From contig JAEOAD010000015.1 in the NCBI GenBank assembly GCA_036365145.1, forward strand, positions 11,401,501 through 11,465,500: 64,000 nucleotides of DNA, in the 5' to 3' direction. The DNA comes from Orientallactaga sibirica (Eukaryota; Chordata; Mammalia; Rodentia; Dipodidae). A model generated the notes under the pieces. It made no database searches. It had not been told where the DNA came from and worked only from the letters and a program-made list of their open reading frames with translations. Below are positions 11,023 through 22,550 of the stretch, in pieces; position 1 is the stretch's first letter, and each line of letters opens with the position of its first letter. Made by a program: the position numbers and the translations under genes.

Positions 11023-12117
11023 AGAATGCTGGGGACTTCATAGGTCCCTCCTATCAACAGCTCAATGTGGGTTGTATCTGATGTAAAAGGGTAAGACCAT
11101 ATTGCTGAAGACACCACATGCTGATGATGCAGAACATCAAGAGATCCAGCTGAATCTGGAAGAAAGCCAATTCCTAGATGGTTAGCCTGTATGGTGCTGA
11201 AAAGTGCTACATGAACTGCTGGGGAAAATGACCAACAATGTTGTGAGCAAGCAGGGGACACTACTATATGAAAGCAACCAGTCTGACAAGATGTACACAC
11301 CTGTGCAATAGTGGCACACAGCCTGGGTGGGTAAACAATGGCTCTCTGATTGGCTGAGAGATCTGCTCAGTGGAAAGGAACTCATAGCTAGAAGTGGGAA
11401 CCAAGTCAGAATCCTAAGCAGACCAGGATCATGGACTCTTATGAGATGCTCCCACTAATCTTTGGCCAAAAGTGAGGCTACACTCACCAAATCTCTTTAA
11501 ATTAACAATTCCTATCCCCTTTAACCTATGCTGATCTCACTCTCCCTTGGAGAATCTGCTTTTATTTTTCAGAAAGCAGTGAGAGCTGAGAACAACCAAA
11601 ATATATCAATAAGACAAGAATAGATAGCTGACTCTCTGCAGGAGATGAACCACCCCTAGCACAGCAGCTAGGGCCCAGGTGAAACCTCAGAAGAATTGGC
11701 AAGATGAGCAAGAGGCTGCTTCCATGGTGAGCCTGACAACTTGCTCCAGAGTGATGAAGATAGACAGTGATGATACCCAAAACATACCAAAGCAGAAATG
11801 CTGAAGCTGCTGAGAGCTCAACTATAAAGTAGGCTTAAAGCACAACCACCAAGGCTCAGGGAATTTTGCAGAAGAAGGGGCAGAAAGAATGTAAAAGCCA
11901 CAGGAAAGGAGGGAATATCCAGAGCCATTGCCCTCGCCCATGACTGACTGCTGCTCTCGCCACTCATAACCCATAACTCTGTGGTAAATACCAGAAATCC
12001 CACTGAGGAGGGCCCTCAGTGGAGTGGGGGCAGGGAGGAGGGAAATGATGGTACCAATACATGATGTGTCCATACAAATATTCTACCTAATAAAGAAAAA
12101 AAGAATGTTAGGGACTT
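11023..12117 (+). mobile_element. 5'-truncated L1 3' UTR with TSD
   Basis: About 1.06 kb of L1 3' UTR (subfamily A relative; compare 4640-5660), ending ctacctaataaagaaaaaa. It is flanked by agaatgctggggactt (11023-11038) and agaatgttagggactt (12102-12117), a 16-bp target-site duplication with two mismatches. It landed at the far edge of the ancient antisense L1. Confidence 0.85.
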
Positions 12118-13904
12118 AAATATTGATTTCATTTTTTTCAGAGCCTCCATTGGATTCTATTCATAGGAGATGTCTGGAAATATTGAACAATTAAATTGAC
12201 TCTTATGGAGATCTGTCTGGCTTTATTCTCTTATTTGTCTGGTCCTAGTTCACTTGCAGTGATGTGGAACTTAAAGGAATCCTTTGATCTTGCTCCATGT
12301 GAGTGCTGCAGGTGCTATAGGGACACTTTGTACTTCATTGTTCTGTGTCCTATTTCTTCTGTTTCTTTCTGAGAGTCTTTCTAGCAAAAGTTTGACTAGA
12401 TGGTTGGTTCTGGCTGGGTCTGTACCTCCTCTTCCAGGGGGATCCCAGAAACTCTTATGCTGGTTTTGTGTCTTTGCCAGTACATTTGCCAGTACATTAA
12501 TGAACACAAAGCATAATGACTTTAATTAGGTTTTTAGTGTAAGCAGAACAAAATTACAGAGCAGGTCCCTTTTTCACTCTCATGGAATTCACAGTTATTT
12601 AATAAGTCAACACCCACTTTTAGGCATTCCCGTCCTTACTTAGTCAATCTAGCATCTCCATTAATCAATGTAGTTGACTTCTAATGCCAAAGTGGAAAAT
12701 CTGAGTTGCACTTTCCTACTTTGGGGTAACAGATCACCTGTTCTCATCTCCATATCCATCTAGGCTCTGATCACAGACTGTCTACTTCTGAGGATCTTTG
12801 AGAAAACACTTCACAGGGGTGAGTATAGGGCTAGGGATGTCAGAGGGGTTGGTCTATGCAATGAGGGAAAGATGAGAGAAAGTTCTGACCTCTCACTCAC
12901 AGCCCAATTATGCCACATGCTAAATATCAACTATATTCTAGATACAATATGGATCATAAAGTTCCTAAAACATAGAAGAAGTCACAGAAGACCAGAGCAG
13001 ACCTTCCCTAGCAAAACTAAGAAGCTGCATGCCAAAAGCCAATATTCAAGTAAGGTATGACTTGGGCTGATAGGGCACACCTTCCTAGTGGCCTTGGCCA
13101 TTTGGACAATGGGTGAAGAGTGGGCTTTGCATGTGATTTGGGTAGGAGCTGAAATCATTCTTTGGGTTATTAAGATGTCTCTGTACTCTAAAGGCCAAGG
13201 AAGCGTGTCTGTGCTTTGTAAAGTTCTCTTCTGCTTAATGTGTTGCTCATCTCCTGTTGTCAATATCTCATTTGAGAGCCTGTCATCTCCTGCTTCACAG
13301 GATTCTAAGTGAACAGTCTTCATTTCCCCAATCTCCAATCCCATGGTTTAGAGATGCTGGGAAAAGTCATTTACACCCTCTGTCTTTGACCAGCCTTAGT
13401 TCAGGCTTTCATCTCCAGTTCTGAGAGACATTTCCTACAGGCAGGGCCCATGTCTGTTCACAAGCTTCTCAAGTATTGGGTATCAATGACAGCCCTCCTT
13501 CCTTAAGCACACCCTTTGCTCTCCCACATGAGATCTATCACTTCTTTTGATGCCTCATGATAGTGTCCAGTGAAGCTGTAGCCAACCCAGCTCTCCTTGC
13601 CCCATCCCTTCCCAGAGGGTGATGAATGTCATTGTGTCTATGGACACAGGATCTGTTTTCTAGTTTCCACCTCATACTGCAAGGAGGGCACATGTTCTCC
13701 TGAGCTCCTTGTCCCCTCTTCCCAGTTGCCTCAAGACCAGCCCCATGAGTGAAACTGTCTTGGCTCTGCTTTTAAGTGCAGTCTGTCCTCACAGGAGCTT
13801 TGCTGTAGAAGGGCTGGAGTTTGCCTGACAGAGGGGCAGTCAGTACCCCAGTGGCAGAGCCAGGGCTATTCTGGGCCCCACTGCGTGCTACAGGCTGGCG
13901 GTCA
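12118..13904. other. Unique sequence, no gene or repeat recognised
   Basis: Nothing identifiable. A short perfect tandem pair of tttgccagtaca occurs near 12474-12497. The open frames at 12982-13344 (minus, 120 codons) and 13088-13312 (plus) overlap each other and match no family I know. Confidence 0.4.
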
Positions 13905-14060
13905 TCATGATCTCCCAGTTATTTATTGTTATAGCATTAATCATGCTGAACTCACTTGGCATTAATGAGGACGTAATGTGTACTTGGAAGGGAATTTTTA
14001 TTGTAGCGCAGCATTAACTAACTGGCCTATTATTTAAAGTGTTACCAGACCTGGTATGTA
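13905..14060. promoter_or_regulatory. Candidate conserved noncoding element with GCATTAA repeats
   Basis: Repeat-free AT-rich block with GCATTAA at 13934-13940, 13959-13965 and 14011-14017, plus ACGTAATG at about 13971. ATTA/TAAT cores are homeodomain targets. Conservation cannot be seen from one sequence, so this is only a candidate. Confidence 0.25.
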
Positions 14061-15787
14061 CAAATGGTTTACTTTGCAGTCTCCAAGTGTTGAAACTTTG
14101 TATGGTTTGTGTCAAGAAAATATGAATATGAAACACAAAAGAGGCAGGGGCCGAAATAAAGTGTGTGTGGGGGGTGTCCTTTGGCTGGCAGGGAGACAGA
14201 GCAAACTCAAGGAGGGGCACCTCCTGGGCAGCTCAGGAATCCAGTCACTGCTCTGGGCCTCTGCTGGGCTAATTCCTATGCCTGGGTTCGATGTCAGACA
14301 TGAGAACTGTAGGGTGACAATAAGGGGCTTCCTGAGTCACCCCTGTGGGTTTGAAGAGAAACAGAATAACAGGATTTAGAAGTGGCAAAAAACTGCAGCC
14401 AGTGTTGAGATCTCCAGATTCTTCTCTCCTTGTTGGTCAATGGTGGCTGTAGCCATCATTCCCCCACAGCTGTCCCTGAGTAAGTATTCACCATTCTCCA
14501 CCGTGTTGGGTTCTGGCCCACACTGCATACTCTCATGAGCTTCACCCCGCTGCGCGGCTGCAAGCTTCATCTTCATGGAATTTGTATAAACACACTCCCT
14601 TTTGGCTAATATACATTCATATTCAGGGGTTTGACTCAGGTACCACATGTTTTATGAAGTTTCCTACTATTCCCCACCTGAAAGGTACAGTTAGAGGTAT
14701 TTTCTTTGTGGGTCCCTATTAAAAGCTACACATTCTGGTATACAAGGTTAACAACTCAGTTGGCTTTAAGATAGTTCTTGGAAGTGTAGTATGGAAGGCA
14801 AGGCACATGGATATACACACCATTTAGCCTGTGCGATGGTTACAGATGGAGAAGAGTAAATGAATGGACCACTGAAGTGTCAGTTATTCAGAACAAGGAA
14901 ATTTAGTTTGCTCTGGACCTTGGACAAGAGATGGGGAATAGTAGTAACTGTGAGAATGTATAAGGGAAATATCAGGGTAGCTTAACAACGCCCTTAGCCT
15001 GTCCCAGTAACTCTGCCTCATAGCAGATGCATTTCCATTGCATCCCCTTTGGTTACTAGCGAAAGCAACACTATTAAGTACTATGGGATATACTCTTGTT
15101 CCAATTTTTCAAATAAAGACACAATGCAACAGGGGACAAATATGGAAGCTGAAGTAGGTTTGCTGGCATAGCAGGTTCCCCAGCTAACTGCAATCAAGAA
15201 ACTTCCTACCACCATGTAGGGATTGTTGGTGGATGTTGAAGTTGGTTTTTGAACATAGGTGTCATAGTAGTTGCTTCACTCCACATTGACTCAGGTTGGT
15301 TTCTTGAATGAAATGGATGTTCCAATTGGCCTCAGTGGTTCCATCACAAAGTGAGAGAGAGTAGAAAGAGGGCCAGATAATGTTAGTCTAGGCCCTTGCC
15401 TGTGTCTTCTAGGGTTATTAACTGATGAAAGCCAGAATGGCATGAGGACCATTGAAATGCAGAGTCTCCTTTAGAAGGAAATAGATTCTAAGTGATCCTT
15501 TGACTGGAGACCCCCATGGTAGGTATTGAAATATTCACCAACATCAGGGCCACGGGGGAAAACCACAGAAGTAGAAGACAGAGTCATCAAGTGTGTGGTA
15601 TAAAAATGAATGAGAATTTTAAAGAGTTCACATGCTGTAAGGATTTTAAGTTTACTGTGTTCTCCAATTCAAGTAAGACCAGAGACTAACCATGCACAGG
15701 TAACCAGGGCTAATTGGCAGCAGTAACTGTGAGGTCTAAGAACAACTGTGCTGAAGGCAGATGAAAGGAAGCCAAAATGTGTAGAGT
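14061..15787. other. Unique sequence, no gene or repeat recognised
   Basis: No repeat family, exon or RNA recognised. The 107- and 90-codon open frames at 14056-14379 (plus) and 14376-14648 (minus) look like chance. Confidence 0.4.
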
Positions 15788-16311
15788 AGGCTGGGGAGAC
15801 GGCTCAGTAGTTAAAGGCACTTGCTTGCAAAACCTGCCTGTGTGGGTTCAATTCCCCAGCACCTGTGTAAATCTGGATGTAAAGTGGCACATGCATGTAT
15901 AGTCCTAATGTGCTTATGACAGTGGGAGGTAGAGCCAGGAGAATCCAAAGCACTTAGGCTAGCAGTCTGATGTTCCTTTGCAGCAGTAAGAATCACTGTC
16001 TTAAAGACTATGGAGAGCTGGAGAGATTGCTTAGTGATTAAGGAGCTTGCCTGCAAAGCCCAATGGCCCTGGTTTGATTCCCCAGTACCTATGTAAATCC
16101 AGATGCACAAAGTGGTCCATGTGTCTGAATTTATTTGTAGTGGCTGGAGGCCCTGGTGCACCCATTCTCTTCTCTCTCTGCCTCACTCTTTCTTAAATAA
16201 ATAAATAAAGATGGAGCACAGATACCTTGAAGTTGTCCTCTAACCTTCACATATGCACTGTGACACATGTGACACACACACACACACAAATAAATAAAAT
16301 TAAAATATGGC
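15788..16311 (+). mobile_element. B2/B4-like SINE interrupted by a younger SINE
   Basis: Starts aggctggggagacggctcag with a tRNA-like head and a B-box-like gttcaattccccagcacctg. It resumes after the inner SINE with cacatatgcactgtgacaca, (CA)n and an aaataaataaaattaaaa tail. The two halves belong to one element of the longer B2/B4 type. Confidence 0.75.
16014..16209 (+). mobile_element. tRNA-type SINE nested in an older SINE
   Basis: Head gagctggagagattgcttag, B-box-like ggtttgattccccagtacct, then gtagtggctggaggccctgg and an aaataaataaataaa tail. It interrupts the element at 15788-16311, giving a relative age order. Confidence 0.88.
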
Positions 16312-16894
16312 CTGTTACAGCTCTAGATGCTCAAGCACATCATTGGCTCTGTGAACAACACCCACTGATGATTTGACCCTTCTTCACAGTGGTTGTTCTG
16401 TGAATTCTTGAATGAATGTGTCCTGAATGTGCTCGTTGCTCTGTTCTTGGACTATGACCTGTGCTTCCACATTACATGAGTCCCTTGCATATTTTCTTGC
16501 AATTTTGACTGACAGTGGACCTAGTGTTAGCTTCACCACTTCCTTCTGCTCCTTAGGATTAAATGCATAAACCTTATTGTTTCCCCTAACTCAGCTGTGA
16601 GGCATTCCTAGAAGCTAGCTAAGCCTGGCAGATTTGGAGTTGGGTAGGGCAGAGATATGGCAGTCTGTCCTTGGGCAGATGGCTCTTGGATTGGCAGGAG
16701 GTACGTATGTAGTGCCAATAAGGTCTGCCCCAATGGAAAGCATCTTGGCAAGGATTTAGACTAGAAAGGACCAGGTTTCACAGAGAAACTTCCAGAAGTC
16801 TGACAGAAGGTCAGAGTGTCATCAAAATTGGGAGTTGTAACAAGGCTCTGGTCCTCGTGAGTTTTCTCAGGAAACCAAGGTTGAGGACTTGTTG
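16312..16894. other. Unique sequence, no feature recognised
   Basis: No repeat, exon or RNA recognised. Confidence 0.4.
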
Positions 16895-17285
16895 GGGAAA
16901 TATTAGTGGTTATGTGGTTGAAACAAACAAGCCCTCAAATCTCAGTGGCTTAATATCACAGAAAGCTTATTTCTCACCCGCACCACGTCCGATGTGATGT
17001 TCCTGGTACCTCTCCAGGTGTCATTAGACATGTTCACTTAGGGTCACTGGCTCATACTCTGTGTGGTTTTTTCCTTTCCCTTGGGCTGTGGATGCTCCCA
17101 TTGGGTTTCTGTATCTGGCTGACAGATGGAGCAAAGAAGCAGGCCTGCAAATGCAAGGTTTTAATGGACTGGGAAGTAGAACACAGCACTGGTGCCCACA
17201 TTCCATAGGCCAGAACTTAAACACATGGCCACACCTAACTGCAAAGTAGGCTGGGGCATATGGTCTGTGTGCCCAAGAAGAAAAG
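16895..17285 (+). repeat. Ancient interspersed repeat, class unassigned
   Basis: Landmarks agtggcttaatatcacagaa, a gcttatttctca segment, acatggccacacctaactgc and cccaagaagaaaaggaaatg follow an order I recognise from an old mammalian interspersed repeat, but I cannot name it with confidence. The C-terminal half of the 210-codon antisense frame at 17024-17656 is simply this repeat read backwards. Confidence 0.45.
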
Positions 17286-18321
17286 GAAATGGGTACACCA
17301 GCCTCTGTCATGCCTAGCGTTGACTCTAAATAGTTATAAATCCTTTTAACCAGTTCTTTCATATGTTGGATGCTAGTGGCAAGGCTCTGATGAATATTTG
17401 AGGTCCAGAGTCTGCCAAGACCCACTGGGCACTGAGATTGGGACAGTCTTTGATGGATAATACAGACCTCATGCACAATCCAGTCTACATCCCATTGGCA
17501 CAGGTCTTGAGTTATCTGAAGTTGGATGTTTTTAGACTCTTGGCTACCTGTGTACTGATAGGAGCTAATGGGGAAATATGGGTGGGTGGGTGTGGAATCG
17601 TTGGCCTGGAACACTGCTGCTGGGTAGACCCCTTGCAGTGCCCTCTCTAGTTTCACTGGTTCAGCTGGGCTGGGGAGGATCTTAAAGAGCTTTTGGCTTG
17701 ATCATAGGCATCAGGTTGTCACAGCATGACACCTTCTGAAGTCTTTGTTCACTGTTTTCTTCCTTATGCTTCATTGCTTCTTTTTATTTCTCTCACAGTT
17801 TCTACAAACTTCCTGTTATATTCCTTCTGAATGACATTGTGGACAAGGTCTGCTGGTCACTTAAAAGAGTTTACCCAAGCTGACACTCTGTTTATAATTG
17901 GCAATTTACATTCCAGGCTTAGCAAGTTTCTTCCACTTCTTGACCCACATCCAGTGTATTCTCTGCGTGCTTGGCTTTGGATTGTACAGAGCAAGGAAAG
18001 CAAAGGTCTAGTCTTCCATGGGTGAAGTGCTGATGAAACCTGGTTTCCATGTGACAGACATACGGACACCATATGGGAGTATGTGCTCATTTATTTTTCC
18101 CAAAGAGCACCATCTTTGCTATGTTTATGGAAACTGTTCAGGAGTTTTGGGGCATGCAGGAGTAGGGCGCTGGGTAATTTTCCTAGTTAACCATGTGTAG
18201 CCTTTTGTTGATACACAGCCTTCCTTCTGCCTTCAACCTTACCTTTATGATGCTTCCACATACTAGGATTCAGTTGCACACACATCATTTGTTTTCTACT
18301 TGTGTGCAACTATAGGCAAAT
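17286..18321. other. Unique or unrecognised sequence
   Basis: No family recognised. It holds the N-terminal part of the 210-codon minus-strand frame (17024-17656), which has no motif, signal peptide or repeat structure that I can identify. Confidence 0.35.
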
Positions 18322-18374
18322 TAGCCTTCCTTTTTTTTTTTATTTGAGAGAGTTAGAGATACAGAGAGAGCCAG

Positions 18375-18409
<35 letters not shown>

Positions 18410-18620
18410 GGGAGGGAATGGGCATGCCAGCAGCCCCTCAGCCACTGTGAACAAACTCCAGATGTGTGCGCCCCCTTGTGGGCAAGTGCAGCATTGTGCC
18501 CTTGCATCACTTTTTGCATCTGGCTAAATGTGGGACCTGGAGATTGGAACCAGTGTTCTTAGGCTTGGCAGGCAGGTGCCTTAACTGCCAAGCCATCTCT
18601 AGCCCTAGCCTTCCTTTTTT
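18322..18620 (-). mobile_element. tRNA-type SINE (long variant) with TSD
   Basis: Flanked by tagccttcctttttt at 18322-18336 and 18606-18620, a perfect 15-bp duplication. The body carries the longer variant segment ttgtgggcaagtgcagcatt / gtgcccttgcatcac that also occurs at 57.15 kb. The tail contains (GATA)n. Confidence 0.92.
18375..18409. repeat. (GATA)n microsatellite
   Basis: About eight to nine GATA units in the purine-rich tail side of the SINE at 18322-18620. Confidence 0.95.
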
Positions 18621-18689
18621 GACCTTAGTTTCACCCACTGCATGATAAGGAGATCAAGAAAGATGTAATTTAGAGTTTCAGCTTTGAAA

Positions 18690-19036
18690 CCCATGAATCT
18701 TTTCAAATGTATGCATGTGCATGTGAGTGTGTGCACATGCATTGTATGAACATGCTTATGTAGGAAAAAGAAAAACCTTGTGGGTCATCCCCAGGAATAC
18801 TTCCACCCACCATTTTTGAGATAGGGCCTCTTATGAGCCTGGAGCTCACCAATTAGATTAGATTAGATTGGCTGCCCAGCAGGCCTCAGGCACCCTCCTG
18901 TTTCCATCTCCACTGCTCGAATTACAAGTATGTAGTTCCCTGTCCGGCAGTTTTCAGTGGGTTCTGGAGATCGAACTCAGGACCTCATGCATGCAAAGCA
19001 AGCACTGTACTGACTGAGCTGTCTTCAAGCCCCTGA
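18690..19036 (-). mobile_element. B4/RSINE1-like SINE, antisense
   Basis: Landmarks gagcctggagctcaccaatt, gcctcaggcaccctcctgtt, gatcgaactcaggacctcat and a closing actgactgagctgtcttcaa. A small (GATTA)3 expansion is present at about 18855-18870. Confidence 0.78.
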
Positions 19037-20059
19037 AAACCATGAATCATAATTTTGTTTAATAATCTCTGTAGCTTTCTTTTCACACAGTGAAGGAATG
19101 TGTCAAAATAGCAAAAGTATGTTCTCTAAGCCCGAGTTTTCTATTCTTTCCAATGGGGTCAAGATCTGCTTCTTGGTATGGGTTTGTGAATATCAAATAA
19201 GACACTGTATACATATATAGAAAGAGTTTAAGATGGTATCTGGCTCATGGACACCACCAAAGCCTATGTTTTCTAAGGCGCCATTCACCCAGAATGAAGT
19301 GTAGCCCATGCCTCTGTGAATGTTAGTCAGCCCTCTGCATAGACAGAGAAAACATGTGCAGAAAATAGTTGGTTAGGCACGTGGGACGATGGTTCAGACT
19401 CTGGGACCTAGATCCTCTCACTGTTAAACTCTTGGTTTGGTAAAGAAAAGAGATGTTATTTCTAGAGCTAGCACCTGGCTTTGCCCTCTAGGAATAGGAG
19501 AAATCCCACATAGGCCACCGAGAGGCCAGGCTTTTTGTAGAAACACATGCAAATGTGTTTGTTATTAGCCCTTCCTTCCACGCCAATAATCCATATCTTT
19601 TCCTCTTTGCTTTGTTACATTTTTTCCTTGTGGCCAGAAGCCAGACAAAACATACTGTCTCATAAGCTTCAACAGCCGATTCTGCCTTCTCAAGCTGGAG
19701 TGGGGGAGGCCTCTTTGGTCGCTGGAGGTTCAGGTGCTTTGTGAAGTTGAGTAGAGACTTTTGACTGGTTGGTCTCTGAAGTCTTCTGGCTAGGGATGAC
19801 ATCCAGTTATCTCTGTGCCAACACATAATGGCCCAGGGCACTCCTAAGCACTAGTGGCCAGACCTGCGAAAATAGGACAGATAGCATGAAGAAATGCCTT
19901 GGAGGCTGGAAAGCCAGTCGGTCCTTGTTTTTTTCTTTTTTTTTTTTTTTGAGGGCAGATGAGTGGGGTCAATGTAACTTAACATGGCCCAACAATCCTC
20001 TGTGGAAAGCCCAATTTTCTTCTTCTAGTTCCTCTCTGTAAAGTATTTGGTTTGCAAGG
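19037..20059. other. Unique sequence with one poly(T) run
   Basis: No exon or RNA recognised. A long T-rich run at about 19927-19950 may be the tail of a minimal antisense retroposition. Confidence 0.4.
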
Positions 20060-20450
20060 CTCAGATACCTACATATCTCTGGGTCTTTGCACAAACTAGT
20101 CCTCCTTCCTGGAATGTAGATTACTAGTATTCTATAAGCGTCAACCTAATGCCATGTATTGTCCAGTCACTTCACAAAGAAAGAGGTTGTTTCATGTTTT
20201 CTCACTGTACATACCAAAGGAAAGTCCTTGCATTTGAGGCTCAGCTCTGTTTATACATAACCATTATTTACCTGGCTATCCCAGCTTCTGGTGACCTTCA
20301 GCCATCGTGTGACCCCTGGGTACATTGTCTGTTGCATCTTATCATTTCAAGGCCTGTTGATAATGATCATATCCTATGTTCAAGGTACTGATGCGTTGAA
20401 GAGTCTCTGTTCATCAAAGTTTAGCCTCACAATGGTTTTGGCATTTTTAT
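20060..20450 (+). mobile_element. L2-like LINE fragment
   Basis: Landmarks tctgggtctttgcacaaact, cctccttcctggaatgtaga and a following tail match the order of the L2 3' region (the cagggcctttgcacatgctg / tctgcctggaac part). Old and diverged. Confidence 0.55.
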
Positions 20451-20614
20451 AATCATTACTTTAAGTGAAACCATCTGGAACCTTTCCATATACAATAGTA
20501 GCTCTCTTAACAACATCCAGCCCAGGTGCCACAACTTTTCAGTTATATTGGTTATTTGAACAATCTTATGATTTGACTTATTTCTACTAATTAGTTAAAA
20601 CTCTTTTCAGTATC

Positions 20615-20781
20615 AGACTTTTTTTTTTTTTTTTTTTGGTTTTTCAGGTAGGGTCTCCCTCTAACTCAGGCTGATCTGGAATTTACTATGTATTCTCAGG
20701 CTGGCCTCAAACTCTTGGTGATCCTCCTACCTCTGCCTCTTGAGTACTGAGATTAAAGGTGTATGCCACCATGCCAGGCAA
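20615..20781 (-). mobile_element. B1 SINE, antisense
   Basis: T-run, then ggtttttcaggtagggtctc, ctgatctggaatttactatg, cctacctctgcctcttgagt and ccaccatgccaggc: a full B1 in reverse. Confidence 0.93.
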
Positions 20782-20785
20782 ACTT

Positions 20786-20997
20786 TTTTTTCTTTTTAAA
20801 GATGGTCTCTAGTCCAGGTTGGCTTTGAGCTTCCTATGTAGTCGAGGATGACCTTGAACTTTCGATCTTCCTGCCTTTACCCCTGAGTACTGGGGTTACA
20901 GGTGTATGCCACCATGTTTGGTTTTATTCAGTGCTGGGGACTAAAACCAGGACTTCATGCATGATAGTGAATACTAACTGAACTACATGCCCAGCCT
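20786..20997 (-). mobile_element. B1+ID dimer (B4/ID_B1 type), antisense
   Basis: A B1 half (tagtccaggttggctttgag through ccaccatgtttggt) is followed directly by an ID half in reverse (agtgctggggactaaaacca through actacatgcccagcc). The fused order and single tail show a composite SINE. It abuts the B1 at 20615-20781 head to tail. Confidence 0.85.
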
Positions 20998-21340
20998 TTG
21001 GTCTCAGATCTGACTGACAGATTTTTTCCCCTCTTCTGGTGCCTAGCTTTGCTCCCTGACCCCAGTGTCTTGGAAATGGGTTGTAGCTATGTGTATGGAG
21101 GGCATGTATGTGCCAATGTGGAGAACTTTTACTGCTTTGGGCATCTCTGGGTAGAGAGAAGAGATCTTGATGAGTATTTTAATCTTACTTACCTGGATAT
21201 TTATGTCCTCCAGGTATTCTCCTGGTCCCTCAAGTTAAAGGTTACATGAAGAAAAGTCATATTTCCAAGGTGGTCTGCTGGTAAGGCTTCCATCCTATGG
21301 GACCCCTTGAGGCATGAAAGTCCCTCCAGGATTTGGCTAG
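20998..21340. other. Unique sequence, no feature recognised
   Basis: No repeat, exon or RNA recognised. Confidence 0.4.
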
Positions 21341-21890
21341 TGCAGTGGTTCATCTTGGTTGTTAATTTGATCGGATTTATAATCACTGTGAAAACAAACC
21401 TGTAGGAATATCTTTGAATGAGTTTCAATGTTAAGTTAATTAAGATATAAAGACCTAAGATATAAAGACCTACCCTGGGGGGCTGGTGAGATGGGCCAGT
21501 GGTTAAGGATGCTTGCTTCTAAAGTTGCCAGTCTGGGTTCAGTTCCCCAGCACCCACATAAAACTGCACAGGCTTTCATTTGTACTGGCAAGACACCCTG
21601 GCATGCCATGACTCCCCCATGTAAATAAATTGATAAAATAGAGACCTATCCCAACCACGGGCAGCACCATTCTTTGGGCTGGGGTCCAAACTGAATAAAA
21701 AGATTAAAGTGTGTTGAGCATCAGAATTCATTACTCTCTGCTTCCTAACTATGGATGCAAGATGTCCAGGTATTTTTCTATTCCTGCCACAATGTCTTTT
21801 TATCACCTCAAACTATATGCCAAAATAGACCTTCCCCTAAGATGTTTCTTGCAGATCACAATAATGAGAAAAGTAACAGGTACATTGTAG
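21341..21890 (+). mobile_element. ERVL-like LTR, split by a SINE
   Basis: Opens catcttggttgttaatttga and closes with an agaaaagtaacagg end, with gggctggggtccaaactgaa and gcttcctaactatggatgca between: the same family as 36258-36612. A SINE lies at 21478-21641. Just before it, agatataaagaccta is tandemly doubled (about 21442-21472). Confidence 0.65.
21478..21641 (+). mobile_element. tRNA-type SINE inside an LTR
   Basis: Head ggggctggtgagatgggcca, B-box-like gggttcagttccccagcacc, then a shortened body and an aaataaattgataaaa tail. It is bracketed by agacctaccc and agacctatcc, a probable short target-site duplication. Confidence 0.8.
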
Positions 21891-22195
21891 CCTGTTCCCA
21901 TGTAGTGGTATTCAGGACATATCCCATTGGCCACTGACACCAGGTGGCTCACAAACTCATCTGCTCTGTGCAGCTAACCCCAGGTAGCAGGCATCTTCTA
22001 CATCTTTTGACACCTAGGAAGCCAGTCAGAGAGTTCTGGATCGTCTTTCTTCCTCTTATCTTCTTAGCAGTTCTTCCTAACTTTCTTTCTCCTTGCTCAC
22101 AGATCAAAGGGTTGGGTCGACAAGTCTGATATATACCAAAGCAGACACTGAATGGATAAATTAAATTCAAGTTTCTTGTTCTTCCAAATATATGT

Positions 22196-22550
22196 GTATT
22201 CTTTTGTGGGGGTTTCTCTCACAAAATCCATAATCTGGGAAGCTTACAATTAGCAAAACTTCATTGTCTTAAAGTTCTGGGAGAACTGTAAATCAGGGCA
22301 TTGATAGGGTTGTGCCCCTTTAGAATGTAAGAATAGGATCTCCCCTACCTTATAATAGTTCCTTGGCTTCAACAGAAGAATGCCAGTGTTCACAAGTGGT
22401 TCTTATTTATAAGATTTCAGGCATGTTGTATTAGGGGCCTACTTTACTCCAGGATGACCTCATCTTAAGCAACAATACCTGTAGTGTCTATTTCCAAATG
22501 AGGTGACATTCTGAAGAACTGCTAGTTAAGACTTCAACATGTGCATTTTT
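22196..22550 (+). repeat. Ancient LTR/MER-like repeat, left part
   Basis: Landmarks gttctgggagaactgtaaat, gacctcatcttaagcaacaa, ctatttccaaatgaggtgac and acttcaacatgtgc are those of an old mammalian repeat that normally ends near 'ttcaacccataacc'. That ending is found 3.2 kb away at about 25740-25770, because an L1 split the repeat. Confidence 0.6.

Noticed and set aside
17024..17656. 210-codon minus-strand frame as a gene
   Set aside because: Its C-terminal half is an ancient interspersed repeat read backwards. No domain or family is recognised.
18855..18870. Telomere-like repeat
   Set aside because: The unit is GATTA, not TTAGGG, and has only three copies inside a B4/RSINE1 element.
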